Below are positions 8,626 through 16,562 of a DNA stretch of 23,368 bases, one piece after another. The translations under genes were made by a program, and so were the position numbers. The notes beneath the pieces were generated by a model. That model searched no databases, was not told where the DNA came from, and worked only from the letters and a program-made list of their open reading frames with translations. Source of the stretch: an uncultured Campylobacter sp. (GTDB lineage: Bacteria; Campylobacterota; Campylobacteria; Campylobacterales; Campylobacteraceae); the NCBI GenBank assembly GCA_900772495.1, contig CAAHEJ010000122.1, positions 1-23,368 on the forward strand, given 5' to 3'. Each line of letters starts with the position of its first letter. Within the stretch, counting starts at the first letter, position 1.

Positions 8626-9933
8626 TCAACGCAAAAATTCGCTCAATTTTTCCAAAGCCTTGATATTTTCTTTGGTATAAAATGGCTCTTTGAAAAGGAA
8701 TTTTGGACTTTTATTTAAAAGCAAATAGCCGTGTTCGTTTCTATCAAACGCGCCAAAGACGAATTTTAAAAGCGCATTTTTGTCATCAATGCTATATAAA
8801 TTTTCTAAACGAATAAAAAAATCCTCGCCGCGAAAGTGCCTTTGTGTGAATTTTTTTTGAATTTGAGCGATTTTTTTAGCATCAAAGCTTAAATTTAAGC
8901 CTTTAAAGCTCAAATTTTCGTTTAAATTTGTGCTTTTTTGTTTGCTTACAACGCACAAATCATAAATGTCTTTTTCCTGTTTTTTCCATCTTGTTTCATA
9001 CTTGCTCGTAATGCCTAAATTTTCATTTTTTACGCTTGTTATGTGAGTGTTTGGCTGAGTTGAAAAAATCGCATTAGCGAATTCAAAATAATCCTTGCTA
9101 TCTGTTCTTAGCTCAAAACGCGCATTTTCCTTTAACACACGCAAAACTTCTTTGGCAAAGTCCAAGCTCATCACGCGTCTATGCTCTTGTTTGTCCCAAG
9201 GCACAGGAAAATGCAAAAAGATTTTATCCACCAAATTCGAAGGTAAAACGCTAAGCATTAGCCTTGCATCAGTTTTTATCAACAAAACATTGCTTAAATT
9301 TAGGCTTTTGGCAAGCTTTGCCACCTGTTCGATAGCTGGTGAGTAAATTTCTACGCCGATGATGAGCGTGTGAGGGTTGTTTTGAGCTTGATAGAGTAAA
9401 TGTCTGCCCGAGCCAAAGCCGATTTCTATAAAAATTTCGCTAAATTCAGCGCACTTTTGACACACACAGGCTATATCATCGGCTATAAAAGGGCTTTTTT
9501 CAAGCAAACGCGTGTGTTTAAGAGCCAAAGCCTCGTTTAAAATTTCATCACAAAAATTTTCTTTAAACACAAGCAAAGCCTTTTGCAAAAGCCCTATTTG
9601 CTCGGGCTTTGAGTGCTTTTCGCCCTTGATGATAAATTCATCATTGAAATGCTTATGCAAATTTTTTGTGGATAAATTTTTCTCGGGTAAATTCTGTGAA
9701 TTTTGCAAGCGTGAATTTCTTGCGTGCAAGGCTTGCGAGCGCAATTTTTGCGAATTTAAATTTCGTTCTTGTGATTTTTGCGAATGTGAAATTTGTATAA
9801 AAAAATTCGCTCCCTTACAACTCGTGTAAATCAGCCTCACATCGTCATTTTGCGCTAACCATTTAAAGCAAACGCCCTCTTTTTCACAAGGCAAAGCAAG
9901 AGTTTTTAGGCTCTTGCACTTGAAATTTGGCAT
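8626..9933 (-). CDS. trmB: tRNA (guanine-N7-)-methyltransferase with N-terminal insertion
   Basis: A 435-aa SAM-dependent methyltransferase that makes m7G46 in tRNA. The class I SAM site is EIGFGSGRHLL (170-180), followed by GVEI at 193-196. The TrmB signature, normally FPDPWPKxRHxKRR, appears as FPVPWDKQEHRRV (242-254), and ELRTDSKDYF (274-283) completes the active-site set. At 435 aa it is much longer than the E. coli enzyme; Campylobacter orthologues are also extended, and C-terminal residues 330-435 belong to that extension. Residues 49-95 are a polar low-complexity insertion with decapeptide repeats (HSQKSQERNL, NSQKLRSQAL) that looks recently expanded. The ATG directly abuts the flpA stop. 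Confidence 0.92.
   Translation of the reverse strand: MPNFKCKSLKTLALPCEKEGVCFKWLAQNDDVRLIYTSCKGANFFIQISHSQKSQERNLNSQKLRSQALHARNSRLQNSQNLPEKNLSTKNLHKHFNDEFIIKGEKHSKPEQIGLLQKALLVFKENFCDEILNEALALKHTRLLEKSPFIADDIACVCQKCAEFSEIFIEIGFGSGRHLLYQAQNNPHTLIIGVEIYSPAIEQVAKLAKSLNLSNVLLIKTDARLMLSVLPSNLVDKIFLHFPVPWDKQEHRRVMSLDFAKEVLRVLKENARFELRTDSKDYFEFANAIFSTQPNTHITSVKNENLGITSKYETRWKKQEKDIYDLCVVSKQKSTNLNENLSFKGLNLSFDAKKIAQIQKKFTQRHFRGEDFFIRLENLYSIDDKNALLKFVFGAFDRNEHGYLLLNKSPKFLFKEPFYTKENIKALEKLSEFLR
9744..9794. repeat. 30-nt tandem repeat inside trmB
   Basis: ATTTTTGCGAAT occurs at 9744 and again at 9774, and similarity continues into the following bases (TTAAATTT versus GTGAAATTT), giving a 30-nt period. 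In the trmB reading frame this encodes the pair HSQKSQERNL and NSQKLRSQAL. The period is a multiple of three, so copy-number change would keep the frame. Confidence 0.7.
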
Positions 9934-11148
9934 TTATTTGCCTACGCTCACTCGCGCTGAGGGTTTGGACTCTATGTCGTTGCTATCCACAGCGATGACT
10001 TCGTAGCTGTATTTTTGCCCTGAAACGATAGAATTATCGGTGAAATTTTGCTCTTTTATCTCTCTAAATACCATATCACCGCCACCGCCATAGCGTTTGA
10101 TGATGAATTTCACAGCTCTTGTGTCGTTGCTTTTCCACGCTAGCCTTACCGCACTTGTGCTTGAATTTGAGCTTGTGATAGTTGGTGCTTTGGGTGCTTC
10201 AAGTGTTTTGCCAAGCACAGCATTTTTTGGCATAGGGCTTTCAAGCCCATCTTTATCCACAGCGGTGATTTTGTAGTATTTACTCTCCCCAGCGTCATTG
10301 ATGACATCTTCATATCTGTTGCCTTGCACTTTGGCTACAAGCGTGAAAGGTAGGAATTTAGATATACTCGCATACACTCTATAATGCGCAAAGTCCTTTA
10401 CCTCCACGCTTTCCCACGAAACGATGATTTTGCGTGCCACATTTGTGCTTGCGCTCACATACTCAACAGCCCGTGGCAAAGCCTTTGTAGTCGCACTCAT
10501 CACGCGAGTAGGTTGCGAATACACGCCATCAAAAGTTTTGGCAAAAACGCGGTATTGAAAATTTTGGTCTGATTTTAGATTATCATCGATATATTCGGCA
10601 CTCAAACGATTTTTTATCTCCGCAAGCACCTTAAATTTGCCATCGTCTTTTGCCCGCTCCACCACATAAGAGCTTACGCGCACATCAGGGTGCGGACGCC
10701 ATATCAGTTTTACGCGCTTTGGCAAGCCCTTTATACTCTCCACAAAAGGCATAGCTGCGATTCTCTCGCTTGTTTTTGCCTCGATAGCTGCGCCGCTAGC
10801 TGAAATATAACCAGCGTCATTGTAGGTTTTTATAGCGTAAAAATACTTTGTATTCGGCTTCAAACCACTATCCACAAAATGCGTTTGATACTTGTCCTTT
10901 AAAGTCGCAATCACCTTCATCTCAGGTTCAGCCTCCGTGCCACGATACACATAAAAGCCTTTTATGTTCTCATCAGCCTTACTCTCCCACTCAAAAGCAA
11001 TGCTCGTCATATCGTTGATGATTTGGACATTTTCCACCTTTGGTAAATGCTCGCTTACTTGGAGTTGTTTGCCCGCAAATACCGAACTACACGCGCTAAA
11101 TGCAAGCGTCAAAGCAACGCTTGATATAATCAAGTGAAGTTTTTTCAT
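9934..11148 (-). CDS. flpA: Fibronectin type III lipoprotein adhesin FlpA
   Basis: A 404-aa surface lipoprotein. The signal peptide ends in a lipobox with the acylated Cys at residue 20 (LAFSACSS). The rest forms about four repeats of roughly 90 residues with the FnIII pattern (for example IAFEWES...IKGFYVYRG, and LIWRPHPD...SSYVVERA). Residues 150-158 read WRPHPDVRV. In C. jejuni FlpA (Cj1279c) WRPHPDFRV is the mapped fibronectin-binding segment, so adhesion to host fibronectin is likely; the one difference is F to V. The frame is open to 11166, but the ATG at 11148 has AAAGGAG six bases upstream and gives an exact signal peptide. The start lies 53 nt inside the upstream pseudouridine synthase gene. 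Confidence 0.93.
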   Translation of the reverse strand: MKKLHLIISSVALTLAFSACSSVFAGKQLQVSEHLPKVENVQIINDMTSIAFEWESKADENIKGFYVYRGTEAEPEMKVIATLKDKYQTHFVDSGLKPNTKYFYAIKTYNDAGYISASGAAIEAKTSERIAAMPFVESIKGLPKRVKLIWRPHPDVRVSSYVVERAKDDGKFKVLAEIKNRLSAEYIDDNLKSDQNFQYRVFAKTFDGVYSQPTRVMSATTKALPRAVEYVSASTNVARKIIVSWESVEVKDFAHYRVYASISKFLPFTLVAKVQGNRYEDVINDAGESKYYKITAVDKDGLESPMPKNAVLGKTLEAPKAPTITSSNSSTSAVRLAWKSNDTRAVKFIIKRYGGGGDMVFREIKEQNFTDNSIVSGQKYSYEVIAVDSNDIESKPSARVSVGK

Positions 11149-12070
11149 CAAATTCTCCTTTGTCAAATTTATTTGTAATCATACCAAAATCCTTATAAAT
11201 CGGTGCTTTTATAAAAATTTTTTCCATTTTTTTTGGGTGAGTAAAATATAAAAAATACGAGTGCAACATTACTCTACTTACCTTTTTACCTCTATACCCA
11301 TAAAGTTCATCGCCTAAAATGTGGCGATTGAGGCTTTCTAAATGCGCTCTTATTTGGTGCGTGCGCCCTGTGAAAAGTTTTGCGGCGATTAAATTCACGC
11401 CATTTTGCGAAAGCAAATTTACAAAGGCACTTTTAGCCACTCTTGCGCCTTTTGTGCTTTCTTTTAAGGCGATTTTTTTAAGGCGATTTTTTGGCGAACG
11501 CGTTAAGGGCTTTTCAACGATGATTATATCATCTTTAAGTGGCAAATTCGTTAAGGCAAGATAAAATCGTCCCATACTTTTGTCCGCTAGTTGCTTGCTT
11601 AAAAACTGATGTGTGGCGTTATTTTTGGCGACTATCATCGCCCCACTCGTGCCTTTATCAAGCCTATGCACAAGCCCAGCACGCACCTGTCCGCCAAGCG
11701 TTGAAAGCGCATAACCCTTTGCCAAAAGCCAATCCACCAGCGTGGCTTCTTTAACACTCGCCGCGCTATGCACTACAACACCAGCTGGCTTGCTGATGAC
11801 AAGCAAATCCTCATCTTCAAATAAAATTTGTATATCAAAATTTATCTCATAATTTGCGCTGTGTTGTTGAGACTTAAATTCAAGCAACTCAATCTCATCG
11901 CCGATTTTAAGTCTCACCGCACTTTTATCGCAAATTTTGCCGTTAAGCAAGACACCACCGCTTTTTATAAGCTGAGCGATTTGCGAACGGCTTTGTTTTA
12001 AACACTTAGCCAAAAACATATCCGCCCGCAAAGCCTCATCAGCATAAATTTTTTGCAATGTAAATTTCAC
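11096..12070 (-). CDS. RluA-family pseudouridine synthase
   Basis: A 324-aa RNA pseudouridine synthase. An N-terminal S4 RNA-binding domain (about 14-75, RADMFLAKCLKQSRSQIAQLI, then GGVLLNGK) is followed by the RluA catalytic domain. The active-site segment is HRLDKGTSG at 135-143, with the catalytic Asp at 138, and GRTHQIRAHL follows near 235-244. The target is probably 23S rRNA (RluD-like), but the position cannot be read from sequence. The start is GTG at 12070, overlapping the glmS stop as GTGA. The next Met (18) would truncate the S4 domain, so GTG is preferred. The 3' end runs 53 nt into flpA. It corresponds to C. jejuni Cj1280c. Confidence 0.93.
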   Translation of the reverse strand: MKFTLQKIYADEALRADMFLAKCLKQSRSQIAQLIKSGGVLLNGKICDKSAVRLKIGDEIELLEFKSQQHSANYEINFDIQILFEDEDLLVISKPAGVVVHSAASVKEATLVDWLLAKGYALSTLGGQVRAGLVHRLDKGTSGAMIVAKNNATHQFLSKQLADKSMGRFYLALTNLPLKDDIIIVEKPLTRSPKNRLKKIALKESTKGARVAKSAFVNLLSQNGVNLIAAKLFTGRTHQIRAHLESLNRHILGDELYGYRGKKVSRVMLHSYFLYFTHPKKMEKIFIKAPIYKDFGMITNKFDKGEFDEKTSLDYIKRCFDACI

Positions 12071-13863
12071 TCCACTGTTACGCTTTTAGCAAGGTTGCGT
12101 GGCATATCCACATCATTTCCCAAACGCACGGAGATTTCAAGCGCTAAAAGCTGCACCACTATCATCATCTCGAAAAACTCGCTCATATAGTGCTTTTGCT
12201 CGCTTGTTTTGATGAAATCATCGCTCAGTTCAAGCTCTAATGGCGAAATGACAAGCAAGGTAGAGTCCCTTGCTACGAGTTCCTCGACATTTGATTTTGC
12301 TTTTTCATAAAGCTTGTGCTGGGGCAAAAGCGCGATGGTGTAAAGTTTGCTGTCAGCCAAAGCGATGGGTCCGTGTTTCATCTCGCCCGCTGGATAGCCC
12401 TCAGCGTGCAAGTAGCTCAACTCTTTGAGCTTTAAAGCACCCTCCAAAGCAAGCGGATAAAAGACATCGCGCCCTATGTAAAAAAAGCCGTGTCCGTCCA
12501 AATAGCGTTTTGAAAGCCTATGAATGCGCTCGTGGAGCTTGCTTTCCACTACGCACACATTTGGGGTGTGCAACAAGGCTGAAATTTCCTCGCTCATATC
12601 AAAACCCTTTTTTTGCGCAATGAAAATAGCAAGCATCCAAAGTGTCAGCACCTGCGTGGCAAAGGCTTTTGTGCTTGCTACGCCCTTTTCGATGCCTGCA
12701 CGAGTAAGCAAACTTAAATGCGCTAGGCGAACTATGCTTGAATTATCGACATTACAAATCGCAAAGGTTTTTGCGCCCTTTTGCTTGGCGATTTTAAGTG
12801 CCTCCAAAGTGTCAGCCGTTTCGCCACTTTGTGAGATGACGATAAAAAGCGAATTTTCGCGCACCACAGCCTCGCGGTAACGAAATTCACTCGCCACTTC
12901 GACCTTGCACTTAATCTTTGCAAGCCGCTCAAAAAGATAGCTTGCCACTAACGCGGCGTGATAGCTCGTGCCGCAAGCGCACAAAGTAAGCTCATTAAAG
13001 CTGCTTAAATCCTCGTTTAAAAGCTCATCAAACGCCACCTCATCGCCGTTTATGCGCCCCATTAAAACCTCGCTTAAAACCCTGCTTTGCTCATAAATTT
13101 CTTTTTCCATAAAAAAGCGAAAGCCGTCTTTTTGCGCATAACTTTTATCGCCTGAAAGTTTTGTAAATTTAGGCGTTTGCAAGGCATTGCCCTGATAAAT
13201 TTCAAGCTCCTTTTCACTCGCAAAACCATAGCTTAAATCATCAAGGTAAAGCACCTCAGCACAATGCCCCAAAAGTGCCGTATCACTTGATGCGAAGTAA
13301 AGCTCGGCGTTTTTGCCTTTGCCGATGATTAAGGGCGCGGCGTTTTTGGCGAAAAATATGCGTCCTGGAGCTTTTTTGCTGATTAAAAGTGTCGCATAAG
13401 CGCCTTTTAGCTCGCTCACTGCCTTTTTGAAAGCGACAAAAGGCTCGTCATTTTTGGCATAAAATTCAAAAAGCTGCACGATAACCTCTGTGTCCGTTTG
13501 GCTCACAAAGCCTATGCCTTCGCTTTCTAGCTTGGTTTTAAGCTCTTTGTAGTTTTCAATAATGCCGTTGTGTATCACGCAAGAGTATTGCCCTAAATGT
13601 GGGTGAGCGTTGATTTCAGTGGGCTTGCCGTGAGTCGCCCAGCGTGTATGCCCGATAGCAACGCCATCTCCGCTACTTGAAAAGTCCTTGCACTTGTTGG
13701 CTAGGTTTTCAAGTTTGCCTACGGCTTTGAAAAAGCTTAATTCCTCATCTTTCATCACGGCTAGCCCCGCGCTGTCATATCCTCGATACTCTAACTCTTT
13801 CAAACCGCCTAAAATCAGCTGTTTTTTTTCATCTTTGCCTATGTAGCCTACGATTCCGCACAT
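12067..13863 (-). CDS. glmS: Glutamine-fructose-6-phosphate aminotransferase (isomerising)
   Basis: A 598-aa enzyme making glucosamine-6-phosphate from fructose-6-phosphate and glutamine, the first committed step to UDP-GlcNAc for peptidoglycan and lipooligosaccharide. The N-terminal glutaminase domain begins MCGIVGYIG, so Met removal exposes the nucleophile Cys. GHTRWATHGKPTEINAHPH follows near residues 72-90. Two SIS sugar-isomerase domains fill the C-terminal half (LCACGTSYHAAL, then SQSGETADT, then EGYPAGEMKHGP), ending in the usual NLAKSVTVE. A GTG two codons upstream opens the longest frame, but it would bury the catalytic Cys. The ATG lies 2 nt past the upstream stop. No glmS ribozyme is visible. 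Confidence 0.97.
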   Translation of the reverse strand: MCGIVGYIGKDEKKQLILGGLKELEYRGYDSAGLAVMKDEELSFFKAVGKLENLANKCKDFSSSGDGVAIGHTRWATHGKPTEINAHPHLGQYSCVIHNGIIENYKELKTKLESEGIGFVSQTDTEVIVQLFEFYAKNDEPFVAFKKAVSELKGAYATLLISKKAPGRIFFAKNAAPLIIGKGKNAELYFASSDTALLGHCAEVLYLDDLSYGFASEKELEIYQGNALQTPKFTKLSGDKSYAQKDGFRFFMEKEIYEQSRVLSEVLMGRINGDEVAFDELLNEDLSSFNELTLCACGTSYHAALVASYLFERLAKIKCKVEVASEFRYREAVVRENSLFIVISQSGETADTLEALKIAKQKGAKTFAICNVDNSSIVRLAHLSLLTRAGIEKGVASTKAFATQVLTLWMLAIFIAQKKGFDMSEEISALLHTPNVCVVESKLHERIHRLSKRYLDGHGFFYIGRDVFYPLALEGALKLKELSYLHAEGYPAGEMKHGPIALADSKLYTIALLPQHKLYEKAKSNVEELVARDSTLLVISPLELELSDDFIKTSEQKHYMSEFFEMMIVVQLLALEISVRLGNDVDMPRNLAKSVTVE

Positions 13864-13865
13864 TT

Positions 13866-16247
13866 TCACTCACTTGCTAATGATTTGATGAGCCTTTGCT
13901 CGTCTAAATTTGGGGTTTTTTCAAAATAAAAAGTATTTCTCGTCCTTTGCCTTATGGTTTGGATTTTAGCCGCTGAAAGCGTCAAATCAAGCTCATCAAA
14001 CACGCTCATCACAAAAGCCATAAGCCCTTGCTGGTCTTTGGTGTTTAGGTTGAGCTTCGCATAAGTTTTTGAATACCCAAGGTCAAATTTTAGCTCATCT
14101 TTTTTAATCATCGGTTTTTTAAGTTTTAGCTCATTTGTGCTTAAATTCTTTTGCAAAAGCTCGCTGAATTTAGCCTTTTGCATATCGCTTACTTCGTTTG
14201 CATACTCGAATTTCGCATACATTTTGTCATCAAAAAGCGGGAAAAAGCTCATAAACACAAGATTTAAAGAGCTTAACACCCCTAAAATTTGGCTTAAATT
14301 CAGCTTTTTGCTTGTGCTTACTAACTCTAAAACAAAGTTTTTGTCATTGTCAAGCCAGAATTTAAAGTCATTTTCACGCGCGCATTTTGCCACCTCCACT
14401 ATCTTTTCAAAGCTGTTTTTGATGATGAAAAGGTTTGATTGTATGTGCGTGATTTTATCCTGCAAATAGCTATCACACTCCAAAAACGCGCGGCTGCGTT
14501 TTAAGGTTTGCTCTTTTTTCACTCGCCTTGTGCTTTCGTCCAAAAATTCAGCATTTTCAAAGCCAGCAAGGGCGTTGCTTAAAAGTGCGTCAAGGCTTTT
14601 GTAGAAAAAATGCTCGTTTATGCCAAGTGCCTTTGCGCTTATAAAAGTCAAAGCGTGCAAAACCTTGACATTGCGGGCGTTTCCTAGCCTTGATATAAGT
14701 GCGGTGATGATGGTTTCGTTGTAAATGTCCTCTTTTTCGATGAATTCGCGCATCAAATTAAAATGCAGGCACATTTTCAGCCCAAATTCAAGCACTTCGC
14801 CGTGAATGTTGAGCTTATTGCACAAGGCGCGGAAGATATTTGCTAATGAAACTTCGTTTTCTTCGTTGCTTGCGCTCATCAAAATGCTGATTTTTACAAC
14901 CATTTTTTCTTGGGAGCTTAAATTTTTGATGATTTCAAGGTTGCTCATTTGTTTTTCAAATTCTTTCAGCACTAAAAAGGCGTTTTCATCGCGGCTGTAA
15001 AGGCTTTCTTCATCGGGCAGAAAGTAAAGCGGCGCGTAGGCTTTAATCAACTCTTTAAGCAGCAAAGAGTCAAAAAGCACTTTCAGCACGCAAAAGCTAT
15101 ATCTGCGGTGCAGCAGGGTTTTAAAGGGCAAAAGTGCCTGCTCGAAGTCTTTTTTGCTGATACGCAGCCTTTTAAGCTCCATCACAACGCTTAAATCAAA
15201 GTCCATATAAATGTCATCAAGCGTATTTACGGCGTCTAAAAAGTCTTTGAGCGTGCTGAAAACTTGTCTTTTGTTGATGAAAATTTTATCCTCCGCCCGC
15301 ATAAAGGCACTTTGCATTAGGGGCTGAAATTTAGGCTCTTGGCGGGCAAATTGTATCCGCATACTGATATAGCGCGTGTAAAGCCCTATGGTGTGTAGGC
15401 AGCTCATCGCCTTTTGGAGCATTGAATTTTTAGCGTCTAGGTTTTTCTTGTCCTTTTTTTTCATCAAAAGGCTGATTTCGCCAGCATTTGCGAACAAAAA
15501 TTTATCCGTATCCGCGCCGTTTTGGATATTCATCGCACTTTGCAAAGAGAGCAAAAAGTCAGTCGCCAGCCGCAACTCACTCAACTCTTTTTCGCTCACA
15601 AAATAAAGCGCGTAGTTTTTGGGGCTGTCTTTTAAAAGCAAAAGCAAAGAGTCTAAATTTGCACAATCTTCAAGCCCGCCAAAGTCTTTTTTTATGTTAA
15701 ATTCTTGCTTGATAAAGGCTAAATTTCTGTCCTTAAAATGCGCTAAAAGCGTGGCGGCAAACTCATCTTTATAAAGGGCGAGTGCCTTTTTTATCTCATC
15801 TCTTGCCGCCTTAAACAAAGCCTTTGAACCGCACAAATACCGAGTGCCAAAGGGTTTTAGCTCCCTTGCCTTGCCGACAATGCCGCTTACTTCGCACACT
15901 TGATAGTCTATAACTAGCCCTATGTCGTTTAAAAGGGCGATGAAAGCCTTTATCATCGGCTTTAAATGAAAGCCCTTTATGTCTTTATACACGAAAAGCA
16001 AAGGCACAGCTTCATTTGCGCCAAGTTTAAAGTCTGCATAAGCCTTGCTAGCGATGACGCAAAAAGGCACATTTTCGCTGCGTGGCTGATAACTCTCAAA
16101 AAATTCAGCCAAAACAAGCTTGTGCGCCTTTTTAATGACATTGTCAAGCTCTTTGGAGTGGTAAAGGCTGAAAGAGCCTTGTTTGACAAAGTGTTTAGTG
16201 TAACTAGCGCAATAGTTTTGAAACTCTTCTTTTAAACTCACAAGCAA
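13866..16247 (-). CDS. GlnD-like protein with degenerate nucleotidyltransferase and HD domains
   Basis: A 793-aa protein with the full GlnD architecture: nucleotidyltransferase region (about 40-160), GlnD linker (NIKKDFGGLED at 184-194 resembles the GlnD NIKEGPGGLRD motif), HD region (about 405-560), and two C-terminal ACT domains (about 637-685 and 725-793; the second has KDQQGLMAF and AAKIQT). Catalytic residues appear lost. The G-S-x-x-R and SDIDLL motif region reads ASKAYADFKLGANEAVPLL (66-84). In the HD region the DEHT equivalent is DENA (420-423) and the LLHDIGKG equivalent is ILMSASNE (455-462). The start is TTG at 16247 with AAAGGA six bases upstream. C. jejuni has a GlnD-like gene, Cj1367c, next to glmS. 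A regulatory or amino-acid-sensing role is inference; it is often annotated as uridylyltransferase. Confidence 0.85.
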   Translation of the reverse strand: MLVSLKEEFQNYCASYTKHFVKQGSFSLYHSKELDNVIKKAHKLVLAEFFESYQPRSENVPFCVIASKAYADFKLGANEAVPLLFVYKDIKGFHLKPMIKAFIALLNDIGLVIDYQVCEVSGIVGKARELKPFGTRYLCGSKALFKAARDEIKKALALYKDEFAATLLAHFKDRNLAFIKQEFNIKKDFGGLEDCANLDSLLLLLKDSPKNYALYFVSEKELSELRLATDFLLSLQSAMNIQNGADTDKFLFANAGEISLLMKKKDKKNLDAKNSMLQKAMSCLHTIGLYTRYISMRIQFARQEPKFQPLMQSAFMRAEDKIFINKRQVFSTLKDFLDAVNTLDDIYMDFDLSVVMELKRLRISKKDFEQALLPFKTLLHRRYSFCVLKVLFDSLLLKELIKAYAPLYFLPDEESLYSRDENAFLVLKEFEKQMSNLEIIKNLSSQEKMVVKISILMSASNEENEVSLANIFRALCNKLNIHGEVLEFGLKMCLHFNLMREFIEKEDIYNETIITALISRLGNARNVKVLHALTFISAKALGINEHFFYKSLDALLSNALAGFENAEFLDESTRRVKKEQTLKRSRAFLECDSYLQDKITHIQSNLFIIKNSFEKIVEVAKCARENDFKFWLDNDKNFVLELVSTSKKLNLSQILGVLSSLNLVFMSFFPLFDDKMYAKFEYANEVSDMQKAKFSELLQKNLSTNELKLKKPMIKKDELKFDLGYSKTYAKLNLNTKDQQGLMAFVMSVFDELDLTLSAAKIQTIRQRTRNTFYFEKTPNLDEQRLIKSLASE

Positions 16248-16284
16248 ATTTTTTCCTTTTTTCGCCTTTTTTATTTACGCATTG

Positions 16285-16298
16285 AATGAAATTTCATT
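16285..16298. promoter_or_regulatory. 14-bp perfect palindrome in the leader of the GlnD-like gene
   Basis: AATGAAATTTCATT is its own reverse complement. It lies between the candidate -10 and the TTG start, just downstream of the predicted transcript start, a place where a dimeric repressor could act. It does not match a regulator box I can name with confidence. Confidence 0.3.
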
Positions 16299-16325
16299 TT
16301 TGCTTAAAATTTTTTTATAAATAAA

Positions 16326-16334
16326 ATCATAGCA
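16326..16334 (-). promoter_or_regulatory. Candidate extended -10 promoter for the GlnD-like gene
   Basis: On the minus strand TGCTATGAT reads as an extended -10 (TGnTATnAT), with the hexamer at 16331-16326. It is about 80 nt upstream of the TTG start and implies a leader of about 70 nt. This is the last sizeable gap before the 15-gene run begins, so a promoter is expected here. Confidence 0.5.
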
Positions 16335-16446
16335 AATTTAAAAGCTAATATCGTAAAATTTGAGTAAGAATTTAAAAAAAATCAATACTTTTCTCAACAA
16401 ATGTGGATTTTACACTACGCTATCTATCATCGCGCTACACAAATAC

Positions 16447-16506
16447 CTTTTGTCCGTCATCGCAAGAGCCGATGAAATGGGTGTGGCTTTTATCCATCAT
16501 TGTGAG
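16447..16506. repeat. Two diverged direct repeats in intergenic DNA
   Basis: A unit at 16447-16466 (CTTTTGTCCGTCATCGCAAG) recurs at 16487-16506 (CTTTTATCCATCATTGTGAG). Fifteen of 20 positions match and all five differences are transitions. The GTCATCGC/ATCATTGTGAG core resembles the widespread bacterial intergenic motif GTCATTGCGAG, here decayed. Confidence 0.45.
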
Positions 16507-16562
16507 TAAGACGAAAACCAAGCATAGCAATTTATAGAGTTAAATTTGCGTTTAAATTTATA

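Larger units (their letters stand above)
16248..16562. other. 315-nt intergenic region between the transporter ATPase gene and the GlnD-like gene
   Basis: It holds, from low to high coordinate, the leader with a 14-bp palindrome, the candidate extended -10 for the GlnD-like gene, and two diverged direct repeats at 16447-16506. No coding frame with a credible start and ribosome-binding site was found. No GC-rich hairpin with a T-run follows the ATPase stop at 16563, so how that operon terminates is unclear. Confidence 0.6.

Noticed and set aside
13864..13869. GTG start two codons upstream for glmS
   Set aside because: GlmS needs Cys directly after the initiator Met as its N-terminal nucleophile; the ATG at 13863 gives MCGIVGY.
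12067..16247. glmS ribozyme or riboswitch upstream of glmS
   Set aside because: The glmS ATG lies 2 nt past the upstream stop, leaving no leader, and no such fold was seen.
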